DNA of 64,000 nucleotides, taken from the NCBI GenBank assembly GCA_032622095.1, contig CP136065.1, positions 247,195,474 through 247,259,473 on the forward strand. Reading direction: 5' to 3'. The position numbers were made by a program, and so were the translations under genes. A model generated the notes under the pieces. It did not search any database. It was not told the DNA's origin and saw nothing but the letters and a program-made list of their open reading frames with translations. The stretch is from Siphonodentalium dalli (Eukaryota; Mollusca; Scaphopoda; Gadilida; Siphonodentaliidae). Below, in pieces: positions 1 through 11,829 of this stretch. How positions within the stretch are numbered: the stretch's first letter is position 1; each line of letters opens with the position of its first letter.

Positions 1-119
1 CAGGGTTAAATCACAGGAGAAATATTTTTTTAGGACTAAAGTTATATAATAAGCAAAAATGTGGTGAGATTTGGAATTCAGTAATAAATAATAAATAACC
101 AGGAAATCAAACAGTCATA

Positions 120-1310
120 TAAAGGTTATTATTACTAAAGTATCTATCCGCTCCTCTACTTATACTATGAGAGTCAATGTCATGTAAAGGTTATTATTAC
201 TAAAGTATCTATCCGCTCCTCCACTTATACTATGAGAGTCAATGTAAAGGTGATTATTACTAAAGTATCTATCCGCTCCTCCACTTATACTATGAGAGTC
301 AATGTAAAGGTGATTATTACTAAAGTATCTATCCGCTCCTCCACTTATACTATGAGAGTCAATGTAAAGTTTATTATTACTAAAGTATCTATCCGCTCCT
401 CCACTTATACTATGAAAGTCAATGTAAAGGTAATTATTACTAAAGTATCTATCCGCTCCTCCACTTATACTATGAGAGTCAATGTAAAGTTTATTATTAC
501 TAAAGTATCTATCCGCTCCTCCACTTATACTATGAGAGTCAATGTAAAGGTGATTATTACTAAAGTATCTATCCGCTCCTCCACTTATACTATGAGAGTC
601 AATGTAAAGGTTATTATTACTAAAGTATCTATCCGCTCCTCCACTTATACTATGAGAGTCAATGTAAAGGTTATTATTACTAAAGTATCTATCCGCTCCT
701 CTACTTATACTATGAGAGTCAATGTAAAGGTTATTATTACTAAAGTATCTATCCGCTCCTCCACTTATACTATGAGAGTCAATGTAAAGGTTATTATTAC
801 TAAAGTATCTATCCACTCCTCCACTTATACTATGAGAGTCAATGTAAAGGTTATTATTACTAAAGTATCTATCCACTCCTCCACTTATACTATGAGAGTC
901 AATGTAAAGGTTATTATTACTAAAGTATCTATCCACTCCTCCACTTATACTACGAGAGTCAATGTAAAGGTTATTATTACTAAAGTATCTATCCGCTCCG
1001 GCGCTCCTCCACTTATACTATGAGAGTCAATGTAAAGGTGATTATTACTAAAGTATCTATCCGCTCCTCTACTTATACTATGAGAGTCAATGAAAGCAAA
1101 CAGTCATGTAAAGGTGATTATTACTAAAGTATCTATCCGCTCCTCTACTTATACTATGAGAGTCAATGTCATGTAAAGGTTATTATTACTAAAGTATCTA
1201 TCCGCTCCTCTACTTATACTATGAGAGTCAATGAAAGCAAACAGTCATGTAAAGGTGATTATTACTAAAGTATCTATCCGCTCCTCTACTTATACTATGA
1301 GAGTCAATGA
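120..1310. repeat. 60-bp tandem satellite, about 20 copies
   Basis: A 60-bp unit (key phrase 'actaaagtatctatccgctc' then 'cacttatactatgagagtc') repeats head to tail and stays in exact 60-bp register from about 181 to 960. Copies differ by a few bases. The three copies around 781-950 share a G-to-A change ('atccactcc'), a sign of local duplication. From about 990 the register breaks with an extra 'cggcgctcc' and later spacers containing 'aaagcaaacagtcatg'. Because 60 is divisible by 3, both strands stay open for over 250 codons; these ORFs are not genes. Confidence 0.97.
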
Positions 1311-2040
1311 AATTATTTTTTTCCCCATGATATGTTGTGGAAAATTACGCAATGAGGAACCACGCGCCATGAATTTGATTTAAATCGAGTATAAATTGCC
1401 TTTTAACTTTAGGGCTTTAATCGCCCACATTCTGGTTGATGTTATCGCGTTATCACATCATCATGTTCTCACAGCTTCACACAGCATGAATTCATTATGA
1501 CTCTTTATGGTCGTGCATGTCAGTAATACGTCACAGTACAAATAAGGCTAAATGAATTAAATTATATGTTTCTGTCTAAAGTTCTATATTTGGATGATTA
1601 TTCACGCGTATTTTGGAAATTAAATTTTTTCAAGCGTGTTGGCTGGAAATTAACCGTCTTTTGGACTGGATATTCGAAGTAATAAATTCTGAAAATATGG
1701 AAATTTTCTAGAAAATGGGAACTTAATTATTACTTATTAGTTTATGATCATATTCTTCATTCAACACTTGCATTGAAATAGAAACAGTTGAACCACATTT
1801 CTCATAATGAACCATTTGAACCTCCAAGTTTGTACACATAGTTTATGAAGAGGGATATCAAAGATACTGACCAAAGGGCTATTTTGGCAATCAAAATATG
1901 TAATTACTAGGCCAGAAACAACCATGGGATATTCCCCTGTATTTTATATACCTTAATCATGACCTTTGACACTAGTGCCCAAGATTCATGAATATATCCA
2001 ACAATACCTTGATCTAATGGATTAACATGTTTCGCATCCA
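1311..2040. other. AT-rich stretch without recognised features
   Basis: No splice-bounded ORF, palindrome or tandem repeat stands out here. Confidence 0.6.
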
Positions 2041-2480
2041 AATCTTTATCATATCGACTCGACACAAAAATATTTGTCTGTCTATCGGTCTGTTCAGATT
2101 TTTCTCCCAGACCCCTAGACCGATTTCAACCAAATTTGGTGTGGTAACGGGGTACCATGGCGGAAGTAATAAAGGTGTTAGTTTTTCAAAATTTGTATTT
2201 AAAAAAATTTAATTAATAAATAAAAATACACATAAATTAAAATAAGCTCACTATTTCAGAATAAAATAAATGTGAATATTTAGGTTCAATATGAACCTTT
2301 TTGCAGACTAGATGTATGCTCTTTATATATGTGTTTTCACTGTGGTCCGCGCCATCCAACAGAATAACTGGTATAAGTCCACTATGGGTTTGGCTTAATT
2401 CAGAACCAATGTCAAATATTAACCTATGGGAACCTCCGACGCTGAATAAAGGCTCATGAAGGGAGTCTGTTTCAGCTGGT
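2041..2480 (+). repeat. Dispersed repeat, inverted relative at 28500-28975
   Basis: The segment contains 'agaccgatttcaaccaaat', 'ttaggttcaatatgaacct', 'ccatccaacagaataactgg' and 'cctccgacgctgaataaagg'. All four recur as reverse complements, in mirrored order, at 28500-28975 with point changes. The phrase about a query position and the 'accaaatttggt' block are typical of old mollusc interspersed repeats, probably a SINE or LINE tail. The 61-codon ORF inside it is not a gene. Confidence 0.8.
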
Positions 2481-3671
2481 ATGATATAATGTTCTAATTC
2501 CTGTGGCTATTCCCAATTGTTATTGTTGTCTATAAATTGACACCTCTCCATTATAAGATATCATCCTAAATTTCCTCCAGTTCCATTCAATTGTTCTGGA
2601 ATTACAACAATTAGTACACCAGACTATGATGATCAGCTAATCATTTTCTTCAATGTAGTCATCTACTTAATGTTCGATATCACAATGTGTATACATGATA
2701 GTCAATCTTCACACAGTACACAGAGATATGTTAAGAGTTCATGTATTTTGCAATTAATGCTCAATATGTATGGACGTATTGGTAAAAACATACCAAAATA
2801 ATTTTGGAAAAAATATTGAATTTTATTTTTCAATCTTTTTTTGGTCATAATATCAAAATTTGAAATAAAGCGTCCAATGCGGGCTATTTATTTCAATTCG
2901 TCGCTGTCTGAGACTCAAATAATATTTGTTATTTGGCCTAATATTTCTTTTATATGGCCTAATGATTATAGAGAATGCATTAGCAGTACTATTACACTGC
3001 ATCATAATAGAGTACACCTACAGATATAGAGAAGTATAGCCTTTATTACTGGCTAGTGTTAACGCAACAGGTAACTAAAACGTGCACAGGACAAAACAGG
3101 TTTGCAGCACTGTGTAAATATGTATGTTTCGGGACGCCTCAATACCTCTCATGTTCAAACAAACGTCATAGATATCTTCATGGAGTTTATTCAGTAAAGT
3201 GAAGGTGGGCTAGTGTCTAATTGATTAAGGAGAAGGTTAAAGGTTAGATAACGGAAGAATCTTAACGACAAAATGGAAGACCAGAGCAGGTTTCCGTTAC
3301 AACAAAGGTTCGATTTCAGTGACCAGCTCCTAATGATGGCTCACAGACCGACTTACCTGCAGACCTACCATGTAAGTTTGTTAGCATTATACAGGTGAAT
3401 TCATATAACTCATTACCTTCATGACATACAGGTAAGCTTGTTAGGTATATAGTTACTTGGGTGGGACAGTTAATGTATTGTCTTTATCGTGACTCATACA
3501 CCTACCGCGACCTGGGACATATTGCAGGTAAGCATTGTTAGCATTATACAGGTGAGATCATTCACTTATTCAGGTATTACTTAATATTATCAGAACTTCT
3601 GGGTAATCTTGCTCTCTATATATATAGGGATATGGTTACCCGGGTGTGGTAGTTGATGCATTTATTGTCTT
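2481..3671. other. Gene-free stretch with a short duplicated motif
   Basis: No gene is recognised. The phrase 'gttagcattatacaggtga' occurs near 3378 and again near 3537, and 'gtgactcatacacctac'-like text recurs near 3490 and 4390, so this tract has an old internal duplication. Confidence 0.5.
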
Positions 3672-4395
3672 GGTAGTGACTTAGATCATGCCATGAATCT
3701 CTACTCTGGCTAATGCCCGCAGAGATCATATTCCATCAGTAGAAAACCTGGGAACTTTTTGAAGTTTTGACAGGGAACCTTATAAAGTCAAAAACATAAT
3801 GCCTGGAATATATTTCTTAGTTATTACTTGCTCGTTAATAATGTACTTCACTGCATGTGAAGGTCCCAATAAAAATTTCCCAATTTATGTGAGTTTATGA
3901 GCGATTTTGCTATGCGTCGTTTATAATTATGGAATTTATCCTGGGTAATTATTTCAATGTTTATTGCGATATTGGCTCAAAAAAGTCACAGAAAAGCATA
4001 TAGTTTCGAGTTGGGACATTCACCGAGTTGGGACATTCACCGAGTTGGGACATTCACCGAGTTGGGACATTCACCGAGTTGGGACCTTCACCGAGTTGGG
4101 ACATTCACCGAGTTGGGACATTCACCGAGTTGGGACCTTCACCGAGTTGGGACCTTCACCGAGTTGGGACATTCACCGAGTTGGGACCTTCACCGAGTTG
4201 GGACATTCACCTACAGTGAAGTACATTATTAAGGAACAGATAATGGCTAAGAAATATATTCCCCCGTGTTATTTTTCACCTTTATGAGGTTCCCTGTCAA
4301 ATCTTCAAAAAGTTCCCAGGTTTTGTTCTGGTGGAATATGATCTCTATGGGCCTTAGCAAGAGTAGAAATTCATGACATGATCTAGGTAGTGACT
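3672..4395. mobile_element. Foldback DNA transposon with 10-bp target duplication
   Basis: The element runs from 3682 to 4385 (704 bp). It starts 'tagatcatgccatgaat' and ends with the complement 'attcatgacatgatcta'. The arms, about 190 bp each (3682-3870 and 4212-4385), are inverted copies with scattered mismatches. Identical 10-bp direct repeats 'ggtagtgact' flank it at 3672-3681 and 4386-4395. A 9-11 bp duplication is typical of Mutator-like elements, but no transposase is present, so the superfamily is inferred. The centre holds a 17-bp minisatellite. Confidence 0.88.
4008..4211. repeat. 17-bp minisatellite, 12 copies
   Basis: Twelve head-to-tail copies of 'gagttgggacattcacc' fill exactly 204 bp. 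The only variation is A or C at the eleventh base. 17 is not a multiple of three, so the unit reads in all three frames and gives the overlapping 'GHSPSWD/HRVGTFTEL' ORFs; these are artefacts. The array sits between the two arms of the foldback element. Confidence 0.97.
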
Positions 4396-4619
4396 CAGAT
4401 ACACCTACTTACTGACACCTGTAGTCAAACAAGGTAATCTCGTAATGTGTACCTAAGTGAGATACCTCATAAATCTACTTTCTACTTCCTCTGACTGAAC
4501 TTTAACTCATTTAGATTACAGTATACACAGTATACATGGGAATTTCTCCATACATAGAAAACTTAGACATAGTCAAATTCCGTCATACCCCTCCCTCCCC
4601 CGAATCTTGAATACCAGTT

Positions 4620-4873
4620 GACACTTTCATGACCGGATCTTCCTGAAATATTGCGAAAAACCATGTGCCAATGCATTCTCTTATATATACGAGTCTCCCA
4701 TAGGGAGCCTCGCATATAAAAGAGAATACATTGGCCTAACAATATTTACCTTGACCTTGTAAGCTGTGCATTCTCATATATGTTTGAGGCTCCCTATTTT
4801 ATATATAAGAGAATGCACTGGCACAGGGTCTTTAAAGCTGCACCAACACGGTTCCCGTCATGAAAGGGCTAAC
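4620..4873. mobile_element. Decayed TTAA-class MITE, 'CTTTCATGAC' termini
   Basis: It begins 'actttcatgaccgga' and ends 'cccgtcatgaaagggcta', with two inverted copies of the 'gccaatgcattctcttatat' hairpin inside. Compared with the intact copies at 8489-8743 and 31623-31873, the terminal TTAA sites have mutated. Confidence 0.8.
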
Positions 4874-4962
4874 AGAGAGGGGTGAATCCTGCGTTCCAGT
4901 TAAGAAATTATGGAAAACATACTCAGTAGTATTACACTAATCAAATAGCTCTCACACATTTG

Positions 4963-5275
4963 CTGAATTACTATCTATAACTTCAACATATCAAGAGGTC
5001 GGCCTATACTCGACTCAATTACTATCTATAACTTCAACATATCAAGAGGTCGGCCTATACTCGACTGAATTACTATCTATAACTTCAACATATCAAGAGG
5101 TCGGCCTATACTCGACTGAATTACTATCTATAACTTCAACATATCAAGAGGTCGGCCTATACTCGACTGAATTACTATCTATAACTTCAACATATCAAGA
5201 GGTTGGCCTATACTCGACTGAATTACTATCTATAACTTCAACATATCAAGAGGTCGGCCTATACTCGACTGAATT
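4963..5275. repeat. 51-bp tandem repeat, 6 copies
   Basis: Six near-identical 51-bp units contain 'aattactatctataacttc' followed by 'aagaggtcggcctatactcg'. One copy has 'ggttgg' instead of 'ggtcgg'. Confidence 0.96.
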
Positions 5276-5460
5276 ATGTCATATTTGCTGAAAAATAATC
5301 ATTTTTTTTGCTATGAAAGCTGCATACCGGCCTTTTTGTTGAATCCTGAATACCGGTTAAATTGGGCATATGAATCCCGAGTACCAGATAACAGAGGGGC
5401 ATGAATCCCACATACTGCCTGAAAAAGACCTGATTCCTGCATACATGTACCAGCACTTCC
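5276..5460. repeat. Dispersed repeat, relative at 10975-11245
   Basis: The phrases 'gttgaatcctgaataccggtt', 'gggcatatgaatccc' and 'taacagaggggcatgaatcc' recur with changes at 10975-11245 and in shorter form near 4600, 4870 and 10170. No coding capacity is seen. Confidence 0.7.
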
Positions 5461-5554
5461 CAGGTAAAGGTAATTGTTGCAGGTTCTCCTGGTTAATTAA
5501 TTTGAGGTGCCTTTTCTAGTACATATCTTCCAGGTAATATTGTATGGATTATAG

Positions 5555-5724
5555 TTAACCCTTTCATGACGGGAACTGTGCCAATGTTTTCTTCATTATA
5601 TATGAGTCTCCCATAGGGAGCCCTTCACATGTACGGGAATGCACTGGCTTATAAAGTCAATGTAATGCCAATGTATTCTATGGGAGACTCACATATACAA
5701 GAGAATGAATTGGTACAGGGTTAA
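5555..5724. mobile_element. TTAA-class MITE, 'CCCTTTCATGAC' subfamily
   Basis: TTAA at 5555-5558 and 5721-5724 bounds an element of 162 bp that starts 'ccctttcatgacggga'. It carries two diverged inverted copies of the hairpin core. Its right TTAA is also the left TTAA of the next element, so two insertions abut. TTAA duplication with CCC termini is the signature of piggyBac-type transposons; no transposase is present. Confidence 0.85.
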
Positions 5725-6120
5725 CCCTTTACCCAACAAAACGGCCAAAAACGCCCAAATAAAGCTTCAACAGCCTAAAATATCTTCGGTGTGTCTCAAT
5801 AAAACCATACAAATATGGATATCATTGGAACCGGCTCATTGACCACATTGTGATGGTTGCAGTTATGCCCTGTGCCAATGCATTCTCTTATATATGCGAG
5901 TCGACCATAGGTCGCCTCGCATATATAAGAGAATGCATTGGCCTAAAATAAATCTTTTTTTAACACTTTTTACCATTTTTTCTTACATTCTTTAACAATT
6001 TTATAATTTTTAATGTGTTAAGCCAATGCATTCTCTTATATATGCGAGGCGACCTATGGTCGACTCGCATATATAAGAGAATGCATTGGCACAGGGCCGT
6101 TCTGTTGGGTACAGGGTTAA
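5721..6120. mobile_element. TTAA-class MITE, 'CCCTTTACCCAACA' subfamily
   Basis: The element (5725-6116) lies between TTAA at 5721-5724 and 6117-6120. Its termini are 'ccctttacccaaca' and 'tgttgggtacaggg'. Inside are two inverted hairpin cores (about 5872-5943 and 6021-6096) separated by an AT-rich spacer rich in 'ttacattctttaac'. Close relatives lie at 22550, 42390, 52076, 53313, 53897 and 61000. The ORF 6015-6257 starts inside the element and is not a gene. Confidence 0.92.
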
Positions 6121-6470
6121 GGTGTACATTTCAGTTTCATTTGATCTTTTATGGTGGATCAAGTATGTTCGCAACCATAGAATATGCAAATCCTAAATTT
6201 GATTGGACCATGCAGGCTGATGTATTTTCATATATTTGTGACTGTGTCTTTGAATAGATATACAACATAGGAGTATATGTTACTATAGTCAACAAAGGTT
6301 CATGGAACATATCCCAGGAAAGGAAAGTTTATCAGGACAAAATTAATTTACGTATGTATCTGTCAAAAATGGATCGATGCCTTTATTTTTGGTGAACGAT
6401 AGAATTAAAGGAATCCTATGTTTTACTGCCCTGGTTTCTCTGTTCCAATATTTGTTTGATGTTAGTTGAC
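6121..6470. other. No recognised feature
   Basis: AT-rich sequence without a supported gene or repeat. Confidence 0.5.
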
Positions 6471-6665
6471 AGACTTTGATTTCAGATTGAGTGTGATGCG
6501 TGACTCCATGACTTTCCGATTGAGTGTTATGCGTGACTCCATCTGACCTTTGATTTCCGATTGAGTGTTATGCGTGACTCCATCTGACCTTTGATTTCCA
6601 ATTGTTATGTGTGACTCCATCTGACATTTGATTTCCGATTGAGTGTGATGCGTGACTCCATCCAA
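6471..6665. repeat. Short imperfect tandem repeat, about 5 copies
   Basis: Units of roughly 30-41 bp built from 'gattgagtgttatgcgtgac' and 'tccatctgacctttgatttc' repeat about five times with indels. They cause the repetitive minus-strand ORF here. Confidence 0.9.
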
Positions 6666-6984
6666 CCATAACTCAGTCATAACTTCTTTGTTACGGAAAT
6701 GATTTATCACCATATTAGGAATTGATTTGAATAAATTTAGTTGCAGCTGCTGATATATGTCATTAATGCGTAGAGCTGTTACATATCAACTATTGAGCAG
6801 CAGCGATAACAAAGATTGTAAGCCTTTGATTTTCTGACTTGGTTCATAATTAATGATCCGAGACCATTTTTCAGAGAACCCAGATTTCTTCTCAACAACA
6901 TGCATGTGCCTGAGTTAAATGAATTGACGTGTTGTAACTCTGTCAGAGATAACCAAAATTCATCTGGGAATCTGATCTTTTTCA

Positions 6985-7436
6985 CATTTAAAGATATGCA
7001 TAATCCGATAAAGTGCCCCTCAATTACTATTTATTTGGATTTGGCAGTAAAAAATATTTTATTTGAGCCAAGGAACTGACCGACCTATCAAAGCTCAGAG
7101 TTAATAGATATCGATTTTTAAATCTATTATTTTTCACCATTGAGACTTATTGTGGCCCAGTAAAAAGTTGACGAGCAGACGGTCTTGGACCAAATTACAG
7201 ATTGAGATGAATAACTCTAAAATCAAGAGGCTTTGTGCTGATAATAAGGCCAAATTTTGTCAAAAACATGTTGATAAATAACACGTTTCGGGTAATTTTA
7301 TACTATAGTTGACAGTGGTTAGCATTATTTTTGGGCAAATAATCGATTCTGATAACCCAAACGGCTTTTCTAAAAATGTTGTTGTTGGAATCTGATTATA
7401 TGGGGACCATCTAATCAGATTGAGTACCTTTAACAA
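6985..7436. mobile_element. TTAA-class repeat, 'AGGTACTCAATC' family (decayed)
   Basis: The text 'aaagctcagagtta', 'gatgaataactct' and the end 'cagattgagtacct' followed by TTAA (7433-7436) match the intact element at 19586-20065. The left end is lost or diverged. Confidence 0.7.
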
Positions 7437-8484
7437 TTTAGCCTGTGAAGAAGCTACTTGAAATCAATGAGACTATTACAGTGGGATATCTCGTCTCGGG
7501 ATTTACCCGTTGTAGATATTATACCCCTCATGCCTATATAATCTCAAATTTGGTGCTTCTTTGGTTCATGGCGAGACCAACATGGGGTTAATTGACTTCC
7601 ACATATTTGTATAATTATGACTGTCAGGTCTTTACCGCATGCAGTCAATCATTTACAGATATTCAGATATCCATTTAGCATTATCCGGGTTAGTTTGTGT
7701 TTTTACAGGGCGAAATGTTACGATATTCGTCATTATTTGTCATAATCCGATTACAAGTTTTGACTCATTTTTATCCAATTGAGTAGACCTTTACTTGATT
7801 AACATATTGTTATATCAGGACTTTCTTTTAATCATCCATGTTGAAACTGAATCATCTGATCGTATATATAAATACTGTATTGCCACAATGCCGGGTTGTT
7901 TCAAGTGTTATCCAGGTGTAGGGTGACAACTCTATTGTTATCCCGAAACAACCATGTGTATAGGATTCTGTGTGCAGACTACCTCAGTATGAACACTTTA
8001 CCTTGTAGTTCAGGTTTGTATAATTAGCATTTGCAGCTGACACATTAATTATTCCAAAGGTTCGTGGTTGAAATTCCCACACAAAATTTGCCTTACTTTT
8101 CAATTGATTGCAGGGGGCAAGGATATCATGCACATATTTAGGATATAATGTTTATAATTATATATAAGTTAATGGGGCATCTTATTGTTACCACCAATAA
8201 TCTCTTCAGGGCAATCATTTATTGCTTGTATGTCACCACAGGGCTATTTTAATAGCAACATTCACCTTCACAAGTCTGTGCGTGTATTCTCATTGTACAA
8301 TGTAATAGTTTTAATTTCCCTTAAGGTATTTCTTTTATTTAAATAGCTGACATGGTTTTAATATGTGAAGTACTTATATAGTGCATGGCATTGTTCCATG
8401 TCACTCAAACAAACATTAAATACAGTTAACCACATGGCCAGCCAGCCAAGTTAACTACTCTATTCTATAGATACAAGGTCAATA
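7437..8484. other. No recognised feature
   Basis: About 1 kb of AT-rich DNA in which I see no supported gene, tandem array or palindrome. Confidence 0.5.
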
Positions 8485-8747
8485 TTAACCCTTTCATGAC
8501 TGGAGCTTCCTGAAATTTAGCGAAAACCCTGTGCCAATGCATTCTCTTATATATGTGAGTCTCCCATATGGAGCCTTGCATATATAAGAGAATACATTGG
8601 CCCAACAATATTTATCTTGACTTTGTAAGCCAGCACATTCTCTTATATATGCAAGGCTCCCTATGGGAAACTTGCATATATAAGAGAATGCACTGGCACA
8701 AGATCTTTAATGCTGCACCAGCGCTGCTCCCTTCATTAAAGGGTTAA
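8485..8747. mobile_element. TTAA-class MITE, 'CCCTTTCATGAC' subfamily
   Basis: TTAA at 8485-8488 and 8744-8747 flank a 255-bp element that begins 'ccctttcatgactggagc'. It holds two inverted hairpin cores, one with 'cttatatatgtgag' and one with 'cttatatatgcaag'. The right terminus 'cattaaaggg' is slightly changed. Confidence 0.9.
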
Positions 8748-8849
8748 ACTCTATATAATGCAGTCTAAAATGCCTGAAGAAGCTTAAATATTCTCTGGAT
8801 TAATTAATTCAGATGTGGTGATACCTAGAGGGATCTGCCGGTTAGGCTT

Positions 8850-8980
8850 ATAAACCTTCCATGACTGGAGCTTCTAGAAATTTTGTGAAAACCTTGTGCC
8901 AATATATAAGAGAATGCACTGACACATTGTCTTTAATACTGCACCAGTACAGCTCCCTTCAGAAAATGGTTCAGTATACT
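8850..8980. mobile_element. Fragment of the same MITE subfamily
   Basis: 'ccttccatgactggagc' and 'gaaaaccttgtgccaatatataagagaatgcact' fragments show an internally deleted, decayed copy with no intact hairpin. Confidence 0.7.
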
Positions 8981-9074
8981 GAATTATATAAGTTCATTCT
9001 GGAGTTAATATAGTACTTTCTGAACTCAAAATCAGGGCTTGTGATTGCATTTGTAAGTAGTAAGTTCAAAAACG

Positions 9075-9440
9075 TTAAAGTGATGTGAAACACTCCGGCA
9101 GGGTGGTCAATTACAAATGGAGAATAATCTTGCTAAAAGTAGTTGCATTTTACAAATATTATTTCCAAATCGATATGACACACCATCATTCTTATATATT
9201 AATTAAATATAGCGACTCTCGGTGGTGAAATCCTTTTCGTTAGTTTATCGCCAGTAGTTGCGTCCCGAATCGAGATGTAAATATTTACAATTGAGCGTAG
9301 TTCAGACGATGTTTTCTATGGAGTGTTATGGTCTATTTGCTTGAAAATTTTCGGTGATGTTAGTAGAATGCTGCGTTCCTCCAGTTGGCATAGCGCCTGA
9401 ATACTAAATTATCAGTTTTACGTACCTTTTAAGTCCATAA
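9075..9440. repeat. Dispersed repeat, second copy at 42010-42385
   Basis: A segment of about 370 bp is shared with 42010-42385 in the same orientation. Shared phrases include 'aagtgatgtgaaacactccgg', 'gttagtttatcgcc' and 'cagttggcat'. It has no long ORF. The second copy has a TTAA-class MITE at its end. Confidence 0.85.
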
Positions 9441-10015
9441 TATGTCTTTAATATATTAAATAGCAATACCATGCATTGTTAAGAAATATTGAATTTATTC
9501 AGCTGATTTAATCATAAATAATTCCTATTTTATATAATAAGTTGATTATAATTAAATTTCCTGCATTGATTTTCTGAGTGTATTGTGTTTTGATGATATG
9601 AGCCTAGAGCCAACACTAAATTATGCAACATCATCAATGAAAAAAAACCCAGATCTCACCAAAAAAGTGAAATTCATATTAACATAAGTGATAAGCAGCC
9701 ACTGTTGTATGTCGGGTTAACCGGAGGCAATATCAGCAAGTTTGATATTCAGAGTTTCAGATATGATTGATGCAGCTGTCAATGAATGCAGAATAAACTT
9801 AATGACCTCATTCGTGTACGCCGTAAGCACGAGGCGTCAACATAAGATGCATATCTATATATATATAGACTAGTATTACAACAATTTTGCCGTTACTATT
9901 TGAAAATTTAAAAATGAATCACTGTGCTTTTATGTTATGAAATTTTGTTCAGCATGGTATTAAAGATTAACCCTTTGATAACTGAATACTCTGAAGGATA
10001 ATTCAACATACAGGA
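9441..10015. other. No recognised feature
   Basis: AT-rich tract without a supported gene. Confidence 0.5.
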
Positions 10016-10215
10016 TGTTTGTTAACTTATACCCCTCCTTTTCGAAGAAAAATAGGGGATATACCAGATTGACTTTGTCCATCTGTCTGTCTGTCCATCC
10101 GAGGATAAATTTCAGCCATGGGATATCGGATCTGAATGAAAGTTGGTATGGATGTTTGTTAGTGAATAAATGCCAGTTAACAGAGGGGTGATTACCAGGT
10201 CTGTAACAGAGTTTG
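10016..10215. repeat. Probable mollusc interspersed repeat fragment
   Basis: 'tatacccctccttttcgaag' followed by 'ccatctgtctgtctgtccatc' and 'gaatgaaagttggtatggat' has the form of a widespread mollusc repeat type. The assignment rests on general familiarity; only one copy is seen here. Confidence 0.45.
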
Positions 10216-10974
10216 GAAAGTATTAGTTTCTTATGCAGATCTTTGTTTTAACTAAGAACATCAAATTAAGTACTTTCAATGCACATTCAAAGCTCAATTT
10301 TTTAATTGTAAGCAAGCACATGCTATTGTTTACATAATAAATCTGCTACTCCCAAACGTAAAAAAGTTGGATTGGGAAACGCAGTCAGACACAAACTACT
10401 TTCGTAAAATTAAAAATTCATGGATATTTTTAGAGTTTAAATGCATAGACAATAAAAAGACAGCATGCTTTGTTTACATAGGTTACTGCATGTGCAGTGG
10501 TAACCAGGCAAGGCTATTCAATTTGCTGTTACAAAATGACCCGGTGGAACAAAGTAATGTGCAGTCATCTTTAGACGTACTTGTAGAGCATCATAAACTT
10601 CGTTTCAAAGCGCAATTTGCTGTTTCCAAAAAACACTCAATATGATTAGAATATGTGGATATAGTACACAATATACATGTACTATGTATAATTTAAAATG
10701 CCTATTTTGTAAAACAGTCAAATCTCAATGTCCGATAAAACTACTGTAAATCCCAAGCTAGTTTTGTCAAATTTGGAAGGCGACTTCGTTTTCACCTTGC
10801 AGACATCCGAGGGTGAAGTTGCTGGCTTGAAGGCAAAAACTTTGCCCGAGTCGCCTCCAAGCTTATGGCCTGGCTCTGTTGTGTATAAGACCTGGTTTGC
10901 TGTGTATTAGACCAGGTATGTAGTGTCTAAAGTGACTACATGTTTGTTACGGTGTTTTAATGAGGGTGTCACAC
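10216..10974. other. No supported gene; two short + strand ORFs
   Basis: ORFs of 92 and 60 codons (10367-10645, 10728-10910) lack convincing splice context or recognised motifs. The second is less AT-rich than its surroundings and contains an imperfect inverted repeat ('ggcgacttcg' against 'cgagtcgcc'). I cannot assign a function to either. Confidence 0.35.
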
Positions 10975-11245
10975 CCTATCCCCCATCAATCCTGAATACC
11001 AGTTAACAGAGAGTAGTGTGTAAAACACTGAATTACATCAAAAATGTTATTTTGGCTGAGAAATAATGAAAATTTTAACAATTTGATGCTATTAAATCTC
11101 CGTACCAGCCTTGTTGTTGAATATCCTGGATACCAGTTAAAATGGGCATATAAACTCCAAGTGTCAGTTAACAGAGGGGTGTGAATCCAGTGTGCCACTT
11201 CAAAATATCCCAGAATCCGGCGTACTGGAAAAGGGGGGATAACAC
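10975..11245. repeat. Dispersed repeat related to 5276-5460
   Basis: It has 'cctgaataccagttaacaga', 'gttgttgaatatcctgga' and 'gttaacagaggggtgtgaat', matching 5276-5460 with many substitutions. Confidence 0.7.
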
Positions 11246-11829
11246 CAATCCTGAGACCTTTTGTGCTTCGATCTTGACACGTTGGTATCTGTATGTATAG
11301 TATCTTTGCTAGCTAGGACATGCTCAATATGTTGAGTCGTAGCTGGGACCTTATGTATGCATTTGTATGTTTAGTGTGGCATGCTTGTTATGTAGGGCAG
11401 GCATTTCGATCCTGGGACCTTGTGTAGTGGTGTGTGTTTGTTAATGGATCTATTGATTGATACAAGGAAGCTTAGTGTGTATTGAACCGAGTATGTCTCG
11501 CAAACAAACCATTATTGTAACAAGATTTCTCAAATGTTTGCCACGTTCAAAGGTTATCTTATTCCCGGACTGAAGTATTTGCTATAATATAATCAGATTT
11601 CATAGCTAAGGGGGTGATATTAATGGCAATAATTTCTGCCAATTATCTTTCCTTCCCAACATTTTAATGATTCCAAGGGTAAGCACTGGCTTAGAGTGGA
11701 CCTTCTATGCTATAACTTTAATTTAAGTTCAATTTACAACCCAACATTGTCTTTCTATGATCCAATAAGTACAGGTATTATGCAATACAAGAGCTAATTT
11801 ATAATGCCATTATAATGAGTAAGAAACCA
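11246..11829. other. No recognised feature
   Basis: No supported gene or repeat apart from simple GT-rich text around 11280-11480. Confidence 0.45.

Noticed and set aside
160-1023. Repetitive proteins of about 260 residues on both strands
   Set aside because: The 60-bp satellite unit is a multiple of three without in-frame stops, so both strands stay open. No start context, splice sites or composition support a gene.
4028-4287. WD/GTFTEL repeat peptides
   Set aside because: Produced by the 17-bp minisatellite; the same unit is open in all frames.
5860-6100. Hairpins as microRNA precursors or terminators
   Set aside because: The perfect hairpins occur many times within TTAA-bounded MITEs and are explained by transposition. 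Expression as small RNA is possible but unsupported.
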